A stretch of DNA of 64,000 bases, taken from NCBI RefSeq assembly GCF_002222655.1, contig NZ_CP022423.1, forward strand, positions 2,604,001-2,668,000. Reading direction: 5' to 3'. The position numbers and the translations under genes are program-made. Below the pieces are notes generated by a model. The model was given only the letters and a program-made list of their open reading frames with translations, searched no databases and was not told the origin of the DNA. Positions within the stretch are counted from its first letter, which is position 1. Each line of letters begins with the position of its first letter. Positions 28,803-38,620 of this stretch are shown piece by piece. This DNA is from Vitreoscilla filiformis. Lineage in GTDB: Bacteria > Pseudomonadota > Gammaproteobacteria > Burkholderiales > Burkholderiaceae_C.

Positions 28803-29647
28803 CGGCTGCGCCAATGCGTGCGCCCCGCGATCCACAGCTTGCGCAGCGGCGTGAGCGAAATGCGCTGGTGCAGGACTTGGAAGCCGCCCTTTTCGATCTC
28901 CCGCAGCAGCGAGCGGTAAATGTTGGCCATCATCAAACCGGGGCGCTGATCGGCCCGGTCAATGTCGGGCAAAGCCGACAGGGCTTCGTCATAAAACCAA
29001 TGCGCCCGCTCGGCTTGGAATTTCATCAGCGCTTGGAATCGGTCGCTGTAACCCCAGGGGCGTTCGCATTTGAGCAGCTCGTGGGCCTTGACGTCGAAAC
29101 GCTGCAACTCGCTGATCGGCAAGTAGATGCGTCCGCGCCGCGCATCTTCCCCCACATCGCGAATGATGTTGGTGAGCTGCATCGCCAGCCCCAGGGTGTG
29201 GGCGTAGCGCAGGGTGTCCTCGGCGGTACGGCCAAAAATGCTGCTGGCCACTTCACCGACCACCCCCGCCACCAAATGGCAGTAGCGCGTCAGGCCAGCG
29301 AAATCGAGGTAGCGCGTCTGCGTCAAATCCATCTGGCAGCCCTCGATCACGGCGAGCAAATGTTCGGCGCGAATGTCGAACGGGGCCACATGGGGCATCA
29401 ACGCTTGCATCACCGGATGCGTCGGCTGGCCGGCAAAACTTTGGTGAACTTCACGTGTCCACCACGCCAGCTTCTGCCCGGCCACATGCGGATCGTGAAC
29501 CTCATCGACCACGTCATCCACTTCGCGGCAAAACGCATAAAACGCTGTGATCGCCGCCCGCCGAGGCGGTGGCAAAAACAGAAAAGCGTAATAAAACGAC
29601 GAGCCGCTGGCGGCGGCTTTTTGTTGCACGTACTGTTCAGGCGTCAT
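28799..29647 (-). CDS. hpnD: Presqualene diphosphate synthase HpnD
   Basis: This 282-residue trans-isoprenyl diphosphate synthase of the squalene/phytoene family joins two farnesyl diphosphates into presqualene diphosphate. Both Asp-rich motifs are visible: REVDDVVDEV near residue 50 and NIIRDVGEDARRGRIYLP near 160. The ATG overlaps the hpnC stop and its own stop overlaps hpnE, each by four bases, so the three proteins are translationally coupled. Confidence 0.93.
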   Translation of the reverse strand: MTPEQYVQQKAAASGSSFYYAFLFLPPPRRAAITAFYAFCREVDDVVDEVHDPHVAGQKLAWWTREVHQSFAGQPTHPVMQALMPHVAPFDIRAEHLLAVIEGCQMDLTQTRYLDFAGLTRYCHLVAGVVGEVASSIFGRTAEDTLRYAHTLGLAMQLTNIIRDVGEDARRGRIYLPISELQRFDVKAHELLKCERPWGYSDRFQALMKFQAERAHWFYDEALSALPDIDRADQRPGLMMANIYRSLLREIEKGGFQVLHQRISLTPLRKLWIAGRTHWRSR

Positions 29648-30471
29648 GACCGGGGCATCCACAAAGCGCGCCACAACAGCAGCGGGGCATCCGCTGCCGC
29701 AACGGTCGGACGCGAGACAAAACTGGTTTCATCCATGGCTTCGATTTTCTCAAGAACGCGCAAGCCGCCCTGCACCACCAAGCGCAGCTCCCAACCCATG
29801 CGCCCCGGCAAGCGGTGTACCAGCGGCGCACCTTCGAGCATCAAGCGCCGCGCCCAGCCCACCAAGTCGGCCAGCAGGGCGCGATGTGCCGCGCTGGGCG
29901 GACGGCACAGCAGTTGCGAACGCGGCAATTGGTGCTGGCGTAAATCCGAATTCGGGATGTAGTGGCGTCCCCGGGGCAGATCGACGCTCAAATCCTGCCA
30001 AAAGTTGATGAGCTGCAACGCCGAGCACACCGCGTCGGACTGGCGCAAAGCCACCTCGTCTTGCACGCCGTACAGGTGCAGCAGCAAGCGGCCAATCGGG
30101 TTGGCCGAGTAGCGGCAGTAATCCAGCACGGCCTCGCGATCCGGGTAGATGGGGTTGTCGATGTCGCGGATGAAGGCTGTCAGCAAATCGTCCAGCAGAC
30201 GGGGCGGCAGTTGGTGCTGCTGGATCATTCGGCCCAGCGGCTCAAACACCCCACGCCAGCGTTCGGACGCGGCCAAACCCGCCGCCACCCGATGCAAATC
30301 GGTGCGATACGCCTGCAAATCAGCATGACGCTGGGCCGGCAAGGCGTTGCCTTCATCGGCCAAATCGTCTGCCGTGCGGGCAAACCAATAAATCGCCGTG
30401 ATCGGCGGACGCAACGCCGGCGGGCACAGCCACGACGCGACGGGGAAGTTTTCATAGTGTTGGACGCTCAC
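29644..30471 (-). CDS. hpnC: Hydroxysqualene synthase HpnC
   Basis: This 275-residue member of the squalene/phytoene synthase family converts presqualene diphosphate into hydroxysqualene. Motifs are ARTADDLADEG near residue 35 and NFWQDLSVDLPRGRHYIP near 160, the latter characteristic of HpnC. It is the first gene of the hpnCDE operon. The operon is transcribed divergently from the RND efflux genes across 112 bp that hold the efflux promoter. No squalene-hopene cyclase gene is in the window. Confidence 0.92.
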   Translation of the reverse strand: MSVQHYENFPVASWLCPPALRPPITAIYWFARTADDLADEGNALPAQRHADLQAYRTDLHRVAAGLAASERWRGVFEPLGRMIQQHQLPPRLLDDLLTAFIRDIDNPIYPDREAVLDYCRYSANPIGRLLLHLYGVQDEVALRQSDAVCSALQLINFWQDLSVDLPRGRHYIPNSDLRQHQLPRSQLLCRPPSAAHRALLADLVGWARRLMLEGAPLVHRLPGRMGWELRLVVQGGLRVLEKIEAMDETSFVSRPTVAAADAPLLLWRALWMPRS

Positions 30472-30517
30472 GGGGGACGATTGTCCGTCCTTCCCCGGCG
30501 CCCCTGAGGGCCGCTCG

Positions 30518-30546
30518 TTGACACGTTCTCACCATCTTTCTATATT
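30518..30546 (+). promoter_or_regulatory. Sigma-70 promoter of the RND efflux operon
   Basis: A perfect -35 TTGACA (30518-30523) is followed after exactly 17 bases by -10 TATATT (30541-30546). The expected start point is near 30553. Confidence 0.85.
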
Positions 30547-30560
30547 ACTGACCAGTCAGT
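30547..30560. promoter_or_regulatory. TetR-type operator palindrome
   Basis: ACTGAC-CA-GTCAGT is an inverted repeat with 6-bp arms directly abutting the -10 box and covering the predicted start point. This sequence type is typical of TetR-family repressors of RND pumps. No TetR gene is present in the window, so the regulator must be encoded elsewhere. Confidence 0.7.
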
Positions 30561-30583
30561 CATTAACAACCTTGCTCTCTGCC

Positions 30584-31741
30584 ATGAACGCCCTTCGTCA
30601 GCATCGGTTGCGGCCCGGAACGCCGCTGCTTCTCACCCTCGTGAGTCTGGGCGGCCTGTGGCTGTCGGGCTGCGCGCCCAAGGAGGTGGCCCCCGAGCCG
30701 GTGCGCGCCGTGCGCACGCTCAAAGTCGAATCCGGCACCGCGCAGTTGGAGCGGGACTATGCGGCGGAAATCAAAGCGCGCACCGAATCGCGTCTGGGGT
30801 TCCGTGTCGGCGGCAAGCTGCTGGCCCGACCCGTGAACGCGGGGGACGCCGTGCGCGCCGGCCAGGTGCTGGCGCAGCTCGATCCGCAAGACTTGCGCCT
30901 GGGCCAAGAAGCCGCACAAGCCGGGGTGGCCGCCGCGCAAGTGCAATTCGAGCTGGCTGTGGCGGACTTCAAGCGCTACCAAGACTTGCGCGCCCAAAAC
31001 TTCATCAGCGCCGCCGAACTGGAGCGGCGCGAAACCACCCTCAAGGCCGCTAAAGCGCAGTTAGAGCAAGTCAAGGCGCAAGCCGGGGTGCAGATCAACC
31101 AAACGTCTTACAGCAGCTTGAACGCACCCGCTTCGGGGGTGATCACGGCGGTGGAAGCCGAGCCGGGCCAAGTGCTGGCCGCTGGCACCCCCGTGGTGCG
31201 TCTGGCGCTGGATGGCCCGCGTGATGCCGTTTTTGCTGTGCCCGAAGATCGGGTGAACGAGCTGCGCGCCTTGCTGAACCGCTCGGGGGCGGTGCGCGTC
31301 GTGCCCTGGGGCAGTCAAGAGGCTGTGCCCGCCACGGTGCATGAAATCGCCGCTGCGGCCGACCCGGTCACCCGCACCTTCAGCGTCAAGGCGGACATCG
31401 GCAGCGCAGCGCTGCGTTTAGGGCAAACCGCCACGGTACGCATCGCCCAAAGCGGACGCGCAGGCGTGGTGCGCCTGCCGTTGACGGCGCTGGTGGAACA
31501 CAAAAACCAGTCGGCCGTATGGTTGCTGGAGGGTGCCATGAAGGTGCGCCTCCACCCCGTGACGGTGGCCGGCGCCGAAGGCAACACCGTGCTGGTGAGT
31601 GCGGGCCTGTCAGCCGGGGATGAAGTGGTGACCGCTGGCACCCACTTGCTCACCCCCGGCCAAACCGTGCGCCGCTACCTCGAACGCGGCCAGGTGGGTG
31701 ACGTGCCCGCCTCGGCCCCGGCTTCGGCCGCGTCCCGCTGA
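30584..31741 (+). CDS. RND efflux periplasmic adaptor lipoprotein
   Basis: This 385-residue membrane fusion protein has a lipoprotein signal peptide with lipobox LSGC and lipidated Cys30. It is followed by the biotinyl-lipoyl half-motif GFRVGGKLLARPVNAGDAVRAG, an alpha-helical hairpin (about residues 100-175) and beta-barrel and membrane-proximal domains. It would bridge the inner-membrane pump to an outer-membrane channel. It is followed after 26 bp by the pump gene. No TolC-like gene is present, so the channel is probably shared. The ATG at 30584 is preferred because the longer frame starts at the -35 box. Confidence 0.9.
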   Translation: MNALRQHRLRPGTPLLLTLVSLGGLWLSGCAPKEVAPEPVRAVRTLKVESGTAQLERDYAAEIKARTESRLGFRVGGKLLARPVNAGDAVRAGQVLAQLDPQDLRLGQEAAQAGVAAAQVQFELAVADFKRYQDLRAQNFISAAELERRETTLKAAKAQLEQVKAQAGVQINQTSYSSLNAPASGVITAVEAEPGQVLAAGTPVVRLALDGPRDAVFAVPEDRVNELRALLNRSGAVRVVPWGSQEAVPATVHEIAAAADPVTRTFSVKADIGSAALRLGQTATVRIAQSGRAGVVRLPLTALVEHKNQSAVWLLEGAMKVRLHPVTVAGAEGNTVLVSAGLSAGDEVVTAGTHLLTPGQTVRRYLERGQVGDVPASAPASAASR

Positions 31742-31767
31742 ACCCGCATCCACCGACGAGGCCCCCG

Positions 31768-34700
31768 ATGAGCCGCCGACACCCCCGCGCCACCGAGCGC
31801 GAGACGTTCAACATTTCCCGCTGGGCGCTTGAACACGCCCCCCTGACGCGCTACCTGATGGTGGTGCTGATGGTGCTGGGCCTGGCCGCCTACTTTCAAC
31901 TTGGGCAGGACGAAGACCCGCCTTTCACTTTCCGCGCCATGGTGGTGCAGGCGTTTTGGCCCGGCGCCACCGCCCAGCAAATGGCCGAGCAGGTGGCCGA
32001 CAAGGTCGAACGCACCCTGCAAGAAGTCCCCCACGCCGACATCATCCGCACCTACACCAAACCCGGCGAAATGCTGGTGATGTTCCAGCTCAAGGACTCG
32101 ACGCCCCCCAAAGAGGTGCCGGATGCTTGGTATCAGGTGCGCAAAAAAATCGGTGACATGCGCAGCACCTTGCCCGCTGGCGTCATCGGCCCGGTGTTCA
32201 ACGACCAGTTCGGGGACGTGTACGGCTCGATTTATGCCCTGTCCGCCGATGGATTCAGCACCGAGGAGCTGCGTCAGCACGCCGAGGACGTGCGTGCCCG
32301 CCTCCTCAAAGTGCCGGACGTGGCCAAGGTCGAGCTGTTTGGCGTCCAAGCCGAAAAGCTCTACATCGAAATTTCCCACAAACGCTTGGCCGAATTGGGG
32401 CTGGATCTGAACCAGGTGATCGCCCAACTCACGGCGCAAAACACCGTCGAAGGGGCCGGAGTGCTGAATGCGGGCAGCCAAAACGTGCAACTGCGCGTCG
32501 ATGGCGCCTTGACCACGCCGGACTCGCTGCGCCAACTGCCCATCCGCGCCACCAACCCGGCCACCGGCCAAGCCAGCAGCCTGCGCTTGGGGGACATCGC
32601 CGACATTCGTCGCGCCTACGTCGATCCACCGGCCACGATGGTGCGCCATCAAGGCAAACAAGTGGTGGCCCTGGGCGTGGCCATGGCCAAGGGCGGTGAC
32701 ATCCTCGCCATGGGCCAAGCCCTGACCGCCACGGTGAACACCCTGCGCCCGACGCTGCCGCTGGGCATCGAAATTTCGCAGGTGCAAGACCAGCCGCAGG
32801 TGGTGTCGCGCTCGGTGAACGAGTTCGTCGGCACACTGGTGGAAGCGGTGGTGATCGTGCTCATGGTGAGTTTTGTCAGCCTGGGGCTGCACACGCGGCC
32901 CCTGCGCATCGACATTTGGCCGGGTTTGGTGGTGGCCATCACCATCCCGCTGGTGCTGGCGATCACCTTTGTCACCATGTTTTACTGGGGCGTGGGGCTG
33001 CACAAAATCTCGTTGGGCTCGCTCATCATCGCCCTGGGCTTGTTGGTGGACGATGCCATCATTGCCGTGGAAATGATGGTGCGCAAACTCGAAGAAGGCT
33101 ACGACCGGCTGCACGCCGCCACCCACGCCTACGAAGTCACCTCGATGCCGATGCTGACCGGCACGCTCATCACCGCCGCCGGGTTCCTGCCCATCGGCAT
33201 GGCCCAATCGACGGTCGGGGAATACACCTTCGCCATCTTTGCCGTGACCTCGGCAGCACTGGTGATTTCGTGGCTGGTGTCGGTGTACTTCGTGCCTTAC
33301 CTCGGAGCGTGGCTGCTGCACACCCACAAGGCCAACGACGGCACTCCGCACGAGCTGTTCGACACGCCGTTCTACACCCGCTTTCGCACCCTGGTGGATC
33401 GCTGCGTCGAACACCGCTGGGTGACCATCGGGGTGACGCTGCTGATTTTCGCTCTGGGCATCGTCGGCATGGGGCGGGTGCAACAGCAGTTTTTCCCGGA
33501 TTCGAGCCGGCCAGAAATCCTCGTGGACTTGTGGTTGCCGGAGGGCGCCACCATCCAAGCGTCCGAAGAGGTGGCCAAGCGTTTTGAAGCACGGATGCTC
33601 AAAGAGGACGGTTTGCAAAGTGTGACCGCCTGGGTGGGCAGTGGCGTGCCGCGTTTTTACCTGCCGCTGGATCAGGTGTTCCCGCAGGCCAACGTGAGCC
33701 AGTTCATTTTGCTGCCCAAGGACTTCAAGGTGCGCGAAGAACTGCGTCAGCGCCTGCCCGAGCTGCTGGCCAGCGAGTTTCCCGAAGTGCGTGGCCGCGT
33801 CAAACTGCTGCCCAGCGGGCCGCCGGTGGCGTATCCGGTGCAGTTCCGCGTCGTGGGGGACGACATGCGCCAGGTGCGCCAGTGGGGCGACACCGCCAAA
33901 GAATTGCTGCGCGCCAACCCCAACATGCGCGGCGTCAACGACAACTGGAACGAACAAATCAAAGCCCTGCGCTTGGTGATCGACCAAGACAAGGCCCGCG
34001 CCTTGGGCGTCACCAGCCAGTCGATTGCGCAGACCACGCGGGCGCTGTTCTCGGGTTCCACCATCGGCCAGTTCCGTGAGGGCGATCGGCTCGTGGACAT
34101 CGTGCTGCGCCAACCCCAAGCCGAACGGGACGCCCTGACCGACTTGGTCAGCGCCTACGTCGCCACCAGCAGCGGGCGTTCGATTCCGCTGACACAAATC
34201 GCCCAGGTGGAACACGGTTGGGAGCCCGGCGTGCTGTGGCGCGAAGGTCGCAAATACGCCGTGACCGTGCAAGGCGATGTGATCGAGGGCGTGCAAGGCG
34301 CCACCGTGACCCACCAGATTTGGCCCGACATGGCCAAGCTGCGTGAACGCATGCCGCCGGGCATGGACATCGAGATTGCCGGTGCCGTGGCCGAAAGCGC
34401 CAAGGGCCAGGGCTCGATTGCCGTCGGTGCGCCGCTGATGCTGTTCATCATGCTGACGCTGCTGATGATGCAACTGCAAAGCTTCTCGCGCACCCTGCTG
34501 GTGGTGTTGACGGCGCCGCTGGGCATTGCGGGGGTGGCGGCGGCCTTGCTGATCTTGAACCGACCGTTCGGCTTTGTCGCCTTGTTGGGCTTCATTGCGT
34601 TGCTGGGCATGATCATGCGCAACTCAGTGATCTTGATCGACCAGATTGAGCAGGATCGTGCCCGGGGCGTGCCGGCCTGGGAGGCCATCGTCGAATCGGC

Positions 34701-34908
34701 GGTGCGACGCTTCCGGCCCATCGTGCTGACAGCGGCGGCAGCGGTGCTGGCGATGATTCCGCTGTCGCGCAGCACCTTCTGGGGGCCGATGGCGGTGGCC
34801 ATCATGGGCGGGCTCATTGTCGCCACCGCCCTGACTTTGCTGGCCCTGCCCGCGATGTACGCCGCCTGGTTCCGTGTGCGGCGCGAAACCGGCGCACAAG
34901 TTGGCTAG
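31768..34908 (+). CDS. RND efflux transporter permease
   Basis: This 1046-residue resistance-nodulation-division pump is of normal length for the AcrB/MexB class. Two repeats are visible, each with six hydrophobic helices and a large periplasmic loop. The proton-relay Asp pair lies in the fourth helix (LGLLVDDAIIAVEMMVRK). The substrate cannot be predicted. It is close to the VexF/MexK-like group often paired with a lone adaptor. The operon is controlled by the promoter and palindrome at 30518-30560. Confidence 0.93.
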   Translation: MSRRHPRATERETFNISRWALEHAPLTRYLMVVLMVLGLAAYFQLGQDEDPPFTFRAMVVQAFWPGATAQQMAEQVADKVERTLQEVPHADIIRTYTKPGEMLVMFQLKDSTPPKEVPDAWYQVRKKIGDMRSTLPAGVIGPVFNDQFGDVYGSIYALSADGFSTEELRQHAEDVRARLLKVPDVAKVELFGVQAEKLYIEISHKRLAELGLDLNQVIAQLTAQNTVEGAGVLNAGSQNVQLRVDGALTTPDSLRQLPIRATNPATGQASSLRLGDIADIRRAYVDPPATMVRHQGKQVVALGVAMAKGGDILAMGQALTATVNTLRPTLPLGIEISQVQDQPQVVSRSVNEFVGTLVEAVVIVLMVSFVSLGLHTRPLRIDIWPGLVVAITIPLVLAITFVTMFYWGVGLHKISLGSLIIALGLLVDDAIIAVEMMVRKLEEGYDRLHAATHAYEVTSMPMLTGTLITAAGFLPIGMAQSTVGEYTFAIFAVTSAALVISWLVSVYFVPYLGAWLLHTHKANDGTPHELFDTPFYTRFRTLVDRCVEHRWVTIGVTLLIFALGIVGMGRVQQQFFPDSSRPEILVDLWLPEGATIQASEEVAKRFEARMLKEDGLQSVTAWVGSGVPRFYLPLDQVFPQANVSQFILLPKDFKVREELRQRLPELLASEFPEVRGRVKLLPSGPPVAYPVQFRVVGDDMRQVRQWGDTAKELLRANPNMRGVNDNWNEQIKALRLVIDQDKARALGVTSQSIAQTTRALFSGSTIGQFREGDRLVDIVLRQPQAERDALTDLVSAYVATSSGRSIPLTQIAQVEHGWEPGVLWREGRKYAVTVQGDVIEGVQGATVTHQIWPDMAKLRERMPPGMDIEIAGAVAESAKGQGSIAVGAPLMLFIMLTLLMMQLQSFSRTLLVVLTAPLGIAGVAAALLILNRPFGFVALLGFIALLGMIMRNSVILIDQIEQDRARGVPAWEAIVESAVRRFRPIVLTAAAAVLAMIPLSRSTFWGPMAVAIMGGLIVATALTLLALPAMYAAWFRVRRETGAQVG

Positions 34909-34996
34909 AATGCGCGGCTTACCAATTCGCCCGGGTGCTGGTTGAAGTTTGCGCCAGGCCCGAGGAATCAGGCAGTTCGAACACACGATATGCGTT

Positions 34997-35083
34997 GCGC
35001 GGGTGGCGAAATTGGTAGACGCACCAGGTTTAGGTCCTGACGCCTTCACGGGCGTGCCGGTTCGAGTCCGGCCCCGCGCACCA
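34997..35083 (+). tRNA. tRNA-Leu (anticodon TAG)
   Basis: This 87-base class II tRNA has acceptor arms GCGCGGG and CCCGCGC, an encoded CCA end, anticodon TAG within TTTAGGT, a long variable arm and the T-loop GTTCGAGTC. The anticodon stem has one C-A mismatch at its first pair. A possible -10 box TAGAAT lies at 34906-34911. Placement just upstream of tig is common in Burkholderiales. Confidence 0.97.
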
Positions 35084-35112
35084 TCCAACACGATCACAAG
35101 ACTTTTCGCATC

Positions 35113-36420
35113 ATGGCAGTCACTGTTGAAACCCTGGAAAAGCTCGAACGCCGCATCACCCTGACGCTGCCGACCAGCGAGATCGAATCCGAAGTCAACG
35201 CCCGCCTGAAGAAGCTGGCACGCACCGTGAAGGCCGACGGCTTCCGTCCGGGCAAGGTGCCGATGTCCATCGTGGCTCAGCGTTATGGCTACTCGGTGCA
35301 GTACGAAGTCCTGAACGACAAGATCAACGACGCCTTCGTGCAAGCCATCAAGGAAGCCGATCTGCGCGTCGCTGGCGCTCCGAGCATCACCCAGAAGGAC
35401 GAGTCGCCCGAAGGCGCCGTGGCGTTTGACGCCACCTTCGAAGTGTTCCCGGAAGTCAAGCTGGCTGATCTGTCGGCCGCCGAAGTGGATCGCGTTTCCG
35501 CTGAAGTGGACGATGCCGCCATCGACAAGACCATCGACATCCTGCGCAAGCAACGCCGCACTTTCATCGAGCGCAACGAAGGCGGCTGGACCGACCCGGG
35601 CGACCGCGTCACCATTGACTTCGAAGGCAAAATCGACGGCGAACCCTTCGCCGGCGGCAAAGCCGAAGGCTTCCAGTTCTTGGTCGGTGAAGGCCAAATG
35701 CTGGAGCAATTCGATGCTGCCGTGCGTGGCATGAAGGTGGGCGAGTCCAAGACCTTCCCGCTGCAATTCCCCGAGGATTACCACGGCAAGGACGTGGCCG
35801 GCAAAGAAGCCGACTTCCTCGTGACCATGAAGAAGATCGAATTCCAACAGCTTCCTGAGCTGACCGAGGAATTCATCTCGTCGCTGGGCATCGTGGCCGG
35901 CACCGTCGAAGCCCTGCGCGCTGACGTGAAGAAGAACCTGGAACGCGAAGTCAAGTACCGTCTGCTGGCCCGTAACAAGGCGGCTGCGATGGATCTGCTG
36001 GTCAAGGTCAACGAGCTGGACGTGCCCAAGGCACTGGTCACCTCGGAAACCGAGCGCCTGGTGGAAAACGCCCGCGATGACCTGAAGCAACGCGGCATCA
36101 AGGACGCTGACAAGGCTCCGATTCCGGCCGAAATGTTCACCCCGCAAGCTGAGCGCCGCGTGCGCCTGGGCCTGCTGCTGTCTGAGCTGGTGACGGCCAA
36201 CAACCTGCAAGCCAAGCCTGAGCAACTGCAAGCCCACATCGAAGAGCTGGCCCAGAGCTACGAGCAACCGGCCCAGGTGATGAGCTGGTACCTGTCCAAC
36301 CGCGAGCGCATGGCCGAAATCGAAGCCGTGGTGCTGGAGAACAACGTTGCCGACTTCGTCATGGCCCAAGCCAAGGTGACCGACAAGGTGTTGCCGTTTG
36401 ACGAACTGATGGCGGCCTGA
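35113..36420 (+). CDS. tig: Trigger factor (ribosome-associated chaperone)
   Basis: This 435-residue three-domain chaperone acts at the ribosome exit tunnel. The N-terminal ribosome-binding loop signature is GFRPGKVP (residues 43-50). The middle FKBP-type peptidyl-prolyl isomerase domain (about 155-250) includes GDRVTIDFEGKIDGEPF. The C-terminal helical arms end at DELMAA. It starts the tig-clpP-clpX-lon protein quality-control block and ends at a terminator. Confidence 0.96.
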   Translation: MAVTVETLEKLERRITLTLPTSEIESEVNARLKKLARTVKADGFRPGKVPMSIVAQRYGYSVQYEVLNDKINDAFVQAIKEADLRVAGAPSITQKDESPEGAVAFDATFEVFPEVKLADLSAAEVDRVSAEVDDAAIDKTIDILRKQRRTFIERNEGGWTDPGDRVTIDFEGKIDGEPFAGGKAEGFQFLVGEGQMLEQFDAAVRGMKVGESKTFPLQFPEDYHGKDVAGKEADFLVTMKKIEFQQLPELTEEFISSLGIVAGTVEALRADVKKNLEREVKYRLLARNKAAAMDLLVKVNELDVPKALVTSETERLVENARDDLKQRGIKDADKAPIPAEMFTPQAERRVRLGLLLSELVTANNLQAKPEQLQAHIEELAQSYEQPAQVMSWYLSNRERMAEIEAVVLENNVADFVMAQAKVTDKVLPFDELMAA

Positions 36421-36474
36421 ACCCCCAGCCGCTGAAGGGAGATGGCCCACACGGCCCCTCCCCTTCACCCATCG

Positions 36475-36504
36475 AGCCCGACCATCTTGGCCGGGCTTTT
36501 TTTT
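36475..36504 (+). terminator. Terminator after tig
   Basis: AGCCCG pairs with CGGGCT, with an inner CC/GG pair, followed by eight T residues. It lies 55 bases after the tig stop and suggests clpP also has its own promoter. Confidence 0.85.
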
Positions 36505-36579
36505 ACGGCGCAGGCGCTCGGCCTGCAACGACATAATCGGCCACATACCGACTTCCCTTCTTCGCAAGAAAGTGACCGC

Positions 36580-37191
36580 ATGAGCGCACTGGAAACCCAA
36601 GCCCTCGGCATGGTGCCGATGGTCATCGAGCAATCGGGCCGTGGCGAGCGCGCCTACGACATCTACTCGCGTTTGCTGCGCGAACGCATCATCTTCTTGG
36701 TGGGCCCGGTCAATGACCAAAGCGCCAACCTCGTGGTAGCACAGATGCTCTTTCTGGAAAGCGAAAATCCCGACAAGGACATCTTTTTCTACATCAACTC
36801 CCCGGGCGGCAGCGTGAGCGCAGGCATGTCGATCTTCGACACCATGCAGTTCATCAAGCCCGATGTGTCCACGCTGTGCATCGGCATGGCCGCCAGCATG
36901 GGCGCGTTCCTGCTGGCCGCAGGGGCCAAGGGCAAGCGCTTTTCGCTGCCGAATTCCAAGGTGATGATCCACCAACCCCTGGGCGGCACCCAAGGCCAGG
37001 CGACTGAGATCGAGATCCACGCGCGCGAAATCCTCAAGACGCGGGATCAACTCAACCGCATCCTGGCCGAGCGCACCGGCCAGCCGCTGGAAAAAGTGCA
37101 AAACGACACCGAGCGCGACTACTACCTCAGCGCCACCGAGGCCCAGTCCTACGGTCTGATCGACCAAGTGCTGACGCACCGCAATACCTGA
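36580..37191 (+). CDS. clpP: ATP-dependent Clp protease proteolytic subunit
   Basis: This 203-residue serine protease forms the tetradecameric ClpP barrel. The catalytic Ser106 lies in [11 protein letters not shown] and His131 in MIHQPLGG. The catalytic Asp lies in the C-terminal third. The start MSALETQ is used; a longer frame upstream crosses the tig terminator. It partners ClpX, encoded 125 bp downstream. Confidence 0.96.
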   Translation: MSALETQALGMVPMVIEQSGRGERAYDIYSRLLRERIIFLVGPVNDQSANLVVAQMLFLESENPDKDIFFYINSPGGSVSAGMSIFDTMQFIKPDVSTLCIGMAASMGAFLLAAGAKGKRFSLPNSKVMIHQPLGGTQGQATEIEIHAREILKTRDQLNRILAERTGQPLEKVQNDTERDYYLSATEAQSYGLIDQVLTHRNT

Positions 37192-37248
37192 CCCGCTCGC
37201 CACCCCATGCGAGAGCCCTGGCAAGCTGTGTGCCGGGGCTGGCCTCAG

Positions 37249-37276
37249 GGGGATGATGGTCTGCACTATCATCCCC
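37249..37276. repeat. Inverted repeat between clpP and clpX
   Basis: GGGGATGAT (37249-37257) and ATCATCCCC (37268-37276) form a perfect 9-bp inverted repeat with a 10-base loop and no following T-run. It could be an mRNA processing hairpin or an operator before clpX. Its function is unknown. Confidence 0.5.
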
Positions 37277-37316
37277 GGCGATCTTTCTCCTCCCGCCACC
37301 GTTCCCCATCCGTCCC

Positions 37317-38585
37317 ATGCCCGACAAAAAAGGCGCCTCTGGCGAAAAAGCCCTCTACTGTTCGTTCTGCGGCAAGAGCCAGCACGAGGTCAAAAAGCTC
37401 ATCGCCGGCCCCTCGGTGTTCATCTGTGACGAGTGCATCGAGCTGTGCAACGACATCATCCGTGACGAGGTGCCCACCGATGCTGTGCCCGCTGGCAAGG
37501 CGGCCAAGTCCGATCTGCCGGTGCCTGCTGAGATCAAATCGACGCTGGATCAGTACGTCATTGGCCAAGACGGCGCCAAGCGCACCCTGGCCGTGGCGGT
37601 TTACAACCACTACAAACGCCTCAAGCACCAAGGTGCGAGCAAGGACGAAGTGGAGCTGAGCAAGAGCAACATTCTGCTCATCGGCCCCACCGGTTCGGGC
37701 AAAACGCTGCTGGCCCAGACGCTGGCACGCTTGCTGAACGTGCCCTTCGTCATCGCCGATGCCACCACACTGACCGAAGCCGGCTACGTCGGCGAGGACG
37801 TGGAAAACATCATCCAAAAGCTGCTGCAAAACTGCAATTACGACGTGGAGCGGGCCCAACGCGGCATCGTTTACATCGACGAGATCGACAAAATCAGCCG
37901 CAAAGCGGACAACCCCAGCATCACCCGCGATGTCTCGGGCGAAGGTGTGCAGCAAGCCCTGCTCAAGCTGGTGGAAGGCACCATGGCCAGCGTGCCCCCA
38001 CAAGGTGGGCGCAAGCACCCAAACCAAGACTTTTTGCAGATCGACACCACCAACATCCTCTTCATCTGCGGCGGTGCGTTCGATGGGTTGGAAAAGGTGA
38101 TCCAGAACCGCACGGAAAAATCCGGCATCGGTTTTGGCGCCACCGTCCACAGCAAAACCGACCGCAAGACCTCGGAAATTTTCCGCGACGCCGAACCCGA
38201 AGATTTGGTGCGCTTCGGCCTGATTCCCGAGTTGGTGGGCCGCCTGCCGGTGGTCGCCACCTTGGGTGAACTGACGGAAGATGCACTGATTCAAATCCTG
38301 GTCGAGCCGCGCAACGCCTTGGTCAAGCAGTACCAGAAGCTGTTCGCCATGGACGGCGTGGATCTGGAGATCCGCACCTCGGCGTTGGCTGCGATCGCCC
38401 GCAAGGCACTCAAGCGCAAAACTGGCGCACGCGGCCTGCGCTCGATCATGGAGCAATGTCTCATGGACACGATGTTCGATTTGCCGACACTCGACGGCGT
38501 GGCCAAGGTGGTGATCGACGATCACATCGTGGACGATGGCACCAAGCCGCTGCTGGTCTACCGGGAAACCCAGGCCAGCGCTTGA
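37317..38585 (+). CDS. clpX: ATP-dependent Clp protease ATP-binding subunit ClpX
   Basis: This 422-residue AAA+ unfoldase has an N-terminal zinc-binding domain with cysteines C15, C18, C37 and C40. It has a Walker A GPTGSGKT near residue 120, Walker [10 protein letters not shown], and a sensor-2 region near [13 protein letters not shown]. It recognises tagged substrates and threads them into ClpP. The length and all motifs are normal. Confidence 0.97.
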   Translation: MPDKKGASGEKALYCSFCGKSQHEVKKLIAGPSVFICDECIELCNDIIRDEVPTDAVPAGKAAKSDLPVPAEIKSTLDQYVIGQDGAKRTLAVAVYNHYKRLKHQGASKDEVELSKSNILLIGPTGSGKTLLAQTLARLLNVPFVIADATTLTEAGYVGEDVENIIQKLLQNCNYDVERAQRGIVYIDEIDKISRKADNPSITRDVSGEGVQQALLKLVEGTMASVPPQGGRKHPNQDFLQIDTTNILFICGGAFDGLEKVIQNRTEKSGIGFGATVHSKTDRKTSEIFRDAEPEDLVRFGLIPELVGRLPVVATLGELTEDALIQILVEPRNALVKQYQKLFAMDGVDLEIRTSALAAIARKALKRKTGARGLRSIMEQCLMDTMFDLPTLDGVAKVVIDDHIVDDGTKPLLVYRETQASA

Positions 38586-38620
38586 AGACGCGGCGCCGGC
38601 TTGCCTGATGAGCCGGCCGC

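Noticed and set aside
31675-34479. Long antisense frame of 934 codons under the RND permease gene
   Set aside because: It is a shadow of a GC-rich coding region. The sense frame has clear RND family motifs and a ribosome site, while the antisense product is His/Gly/Ala-rich with no domain.
34624-37299. Minus-strand frame of 891 codons across tRNA-Leu, tig and clpP
   Set aside because: It crosses a tRNA gene and two strongly supported plus-strand genes and has no recognisable motif.
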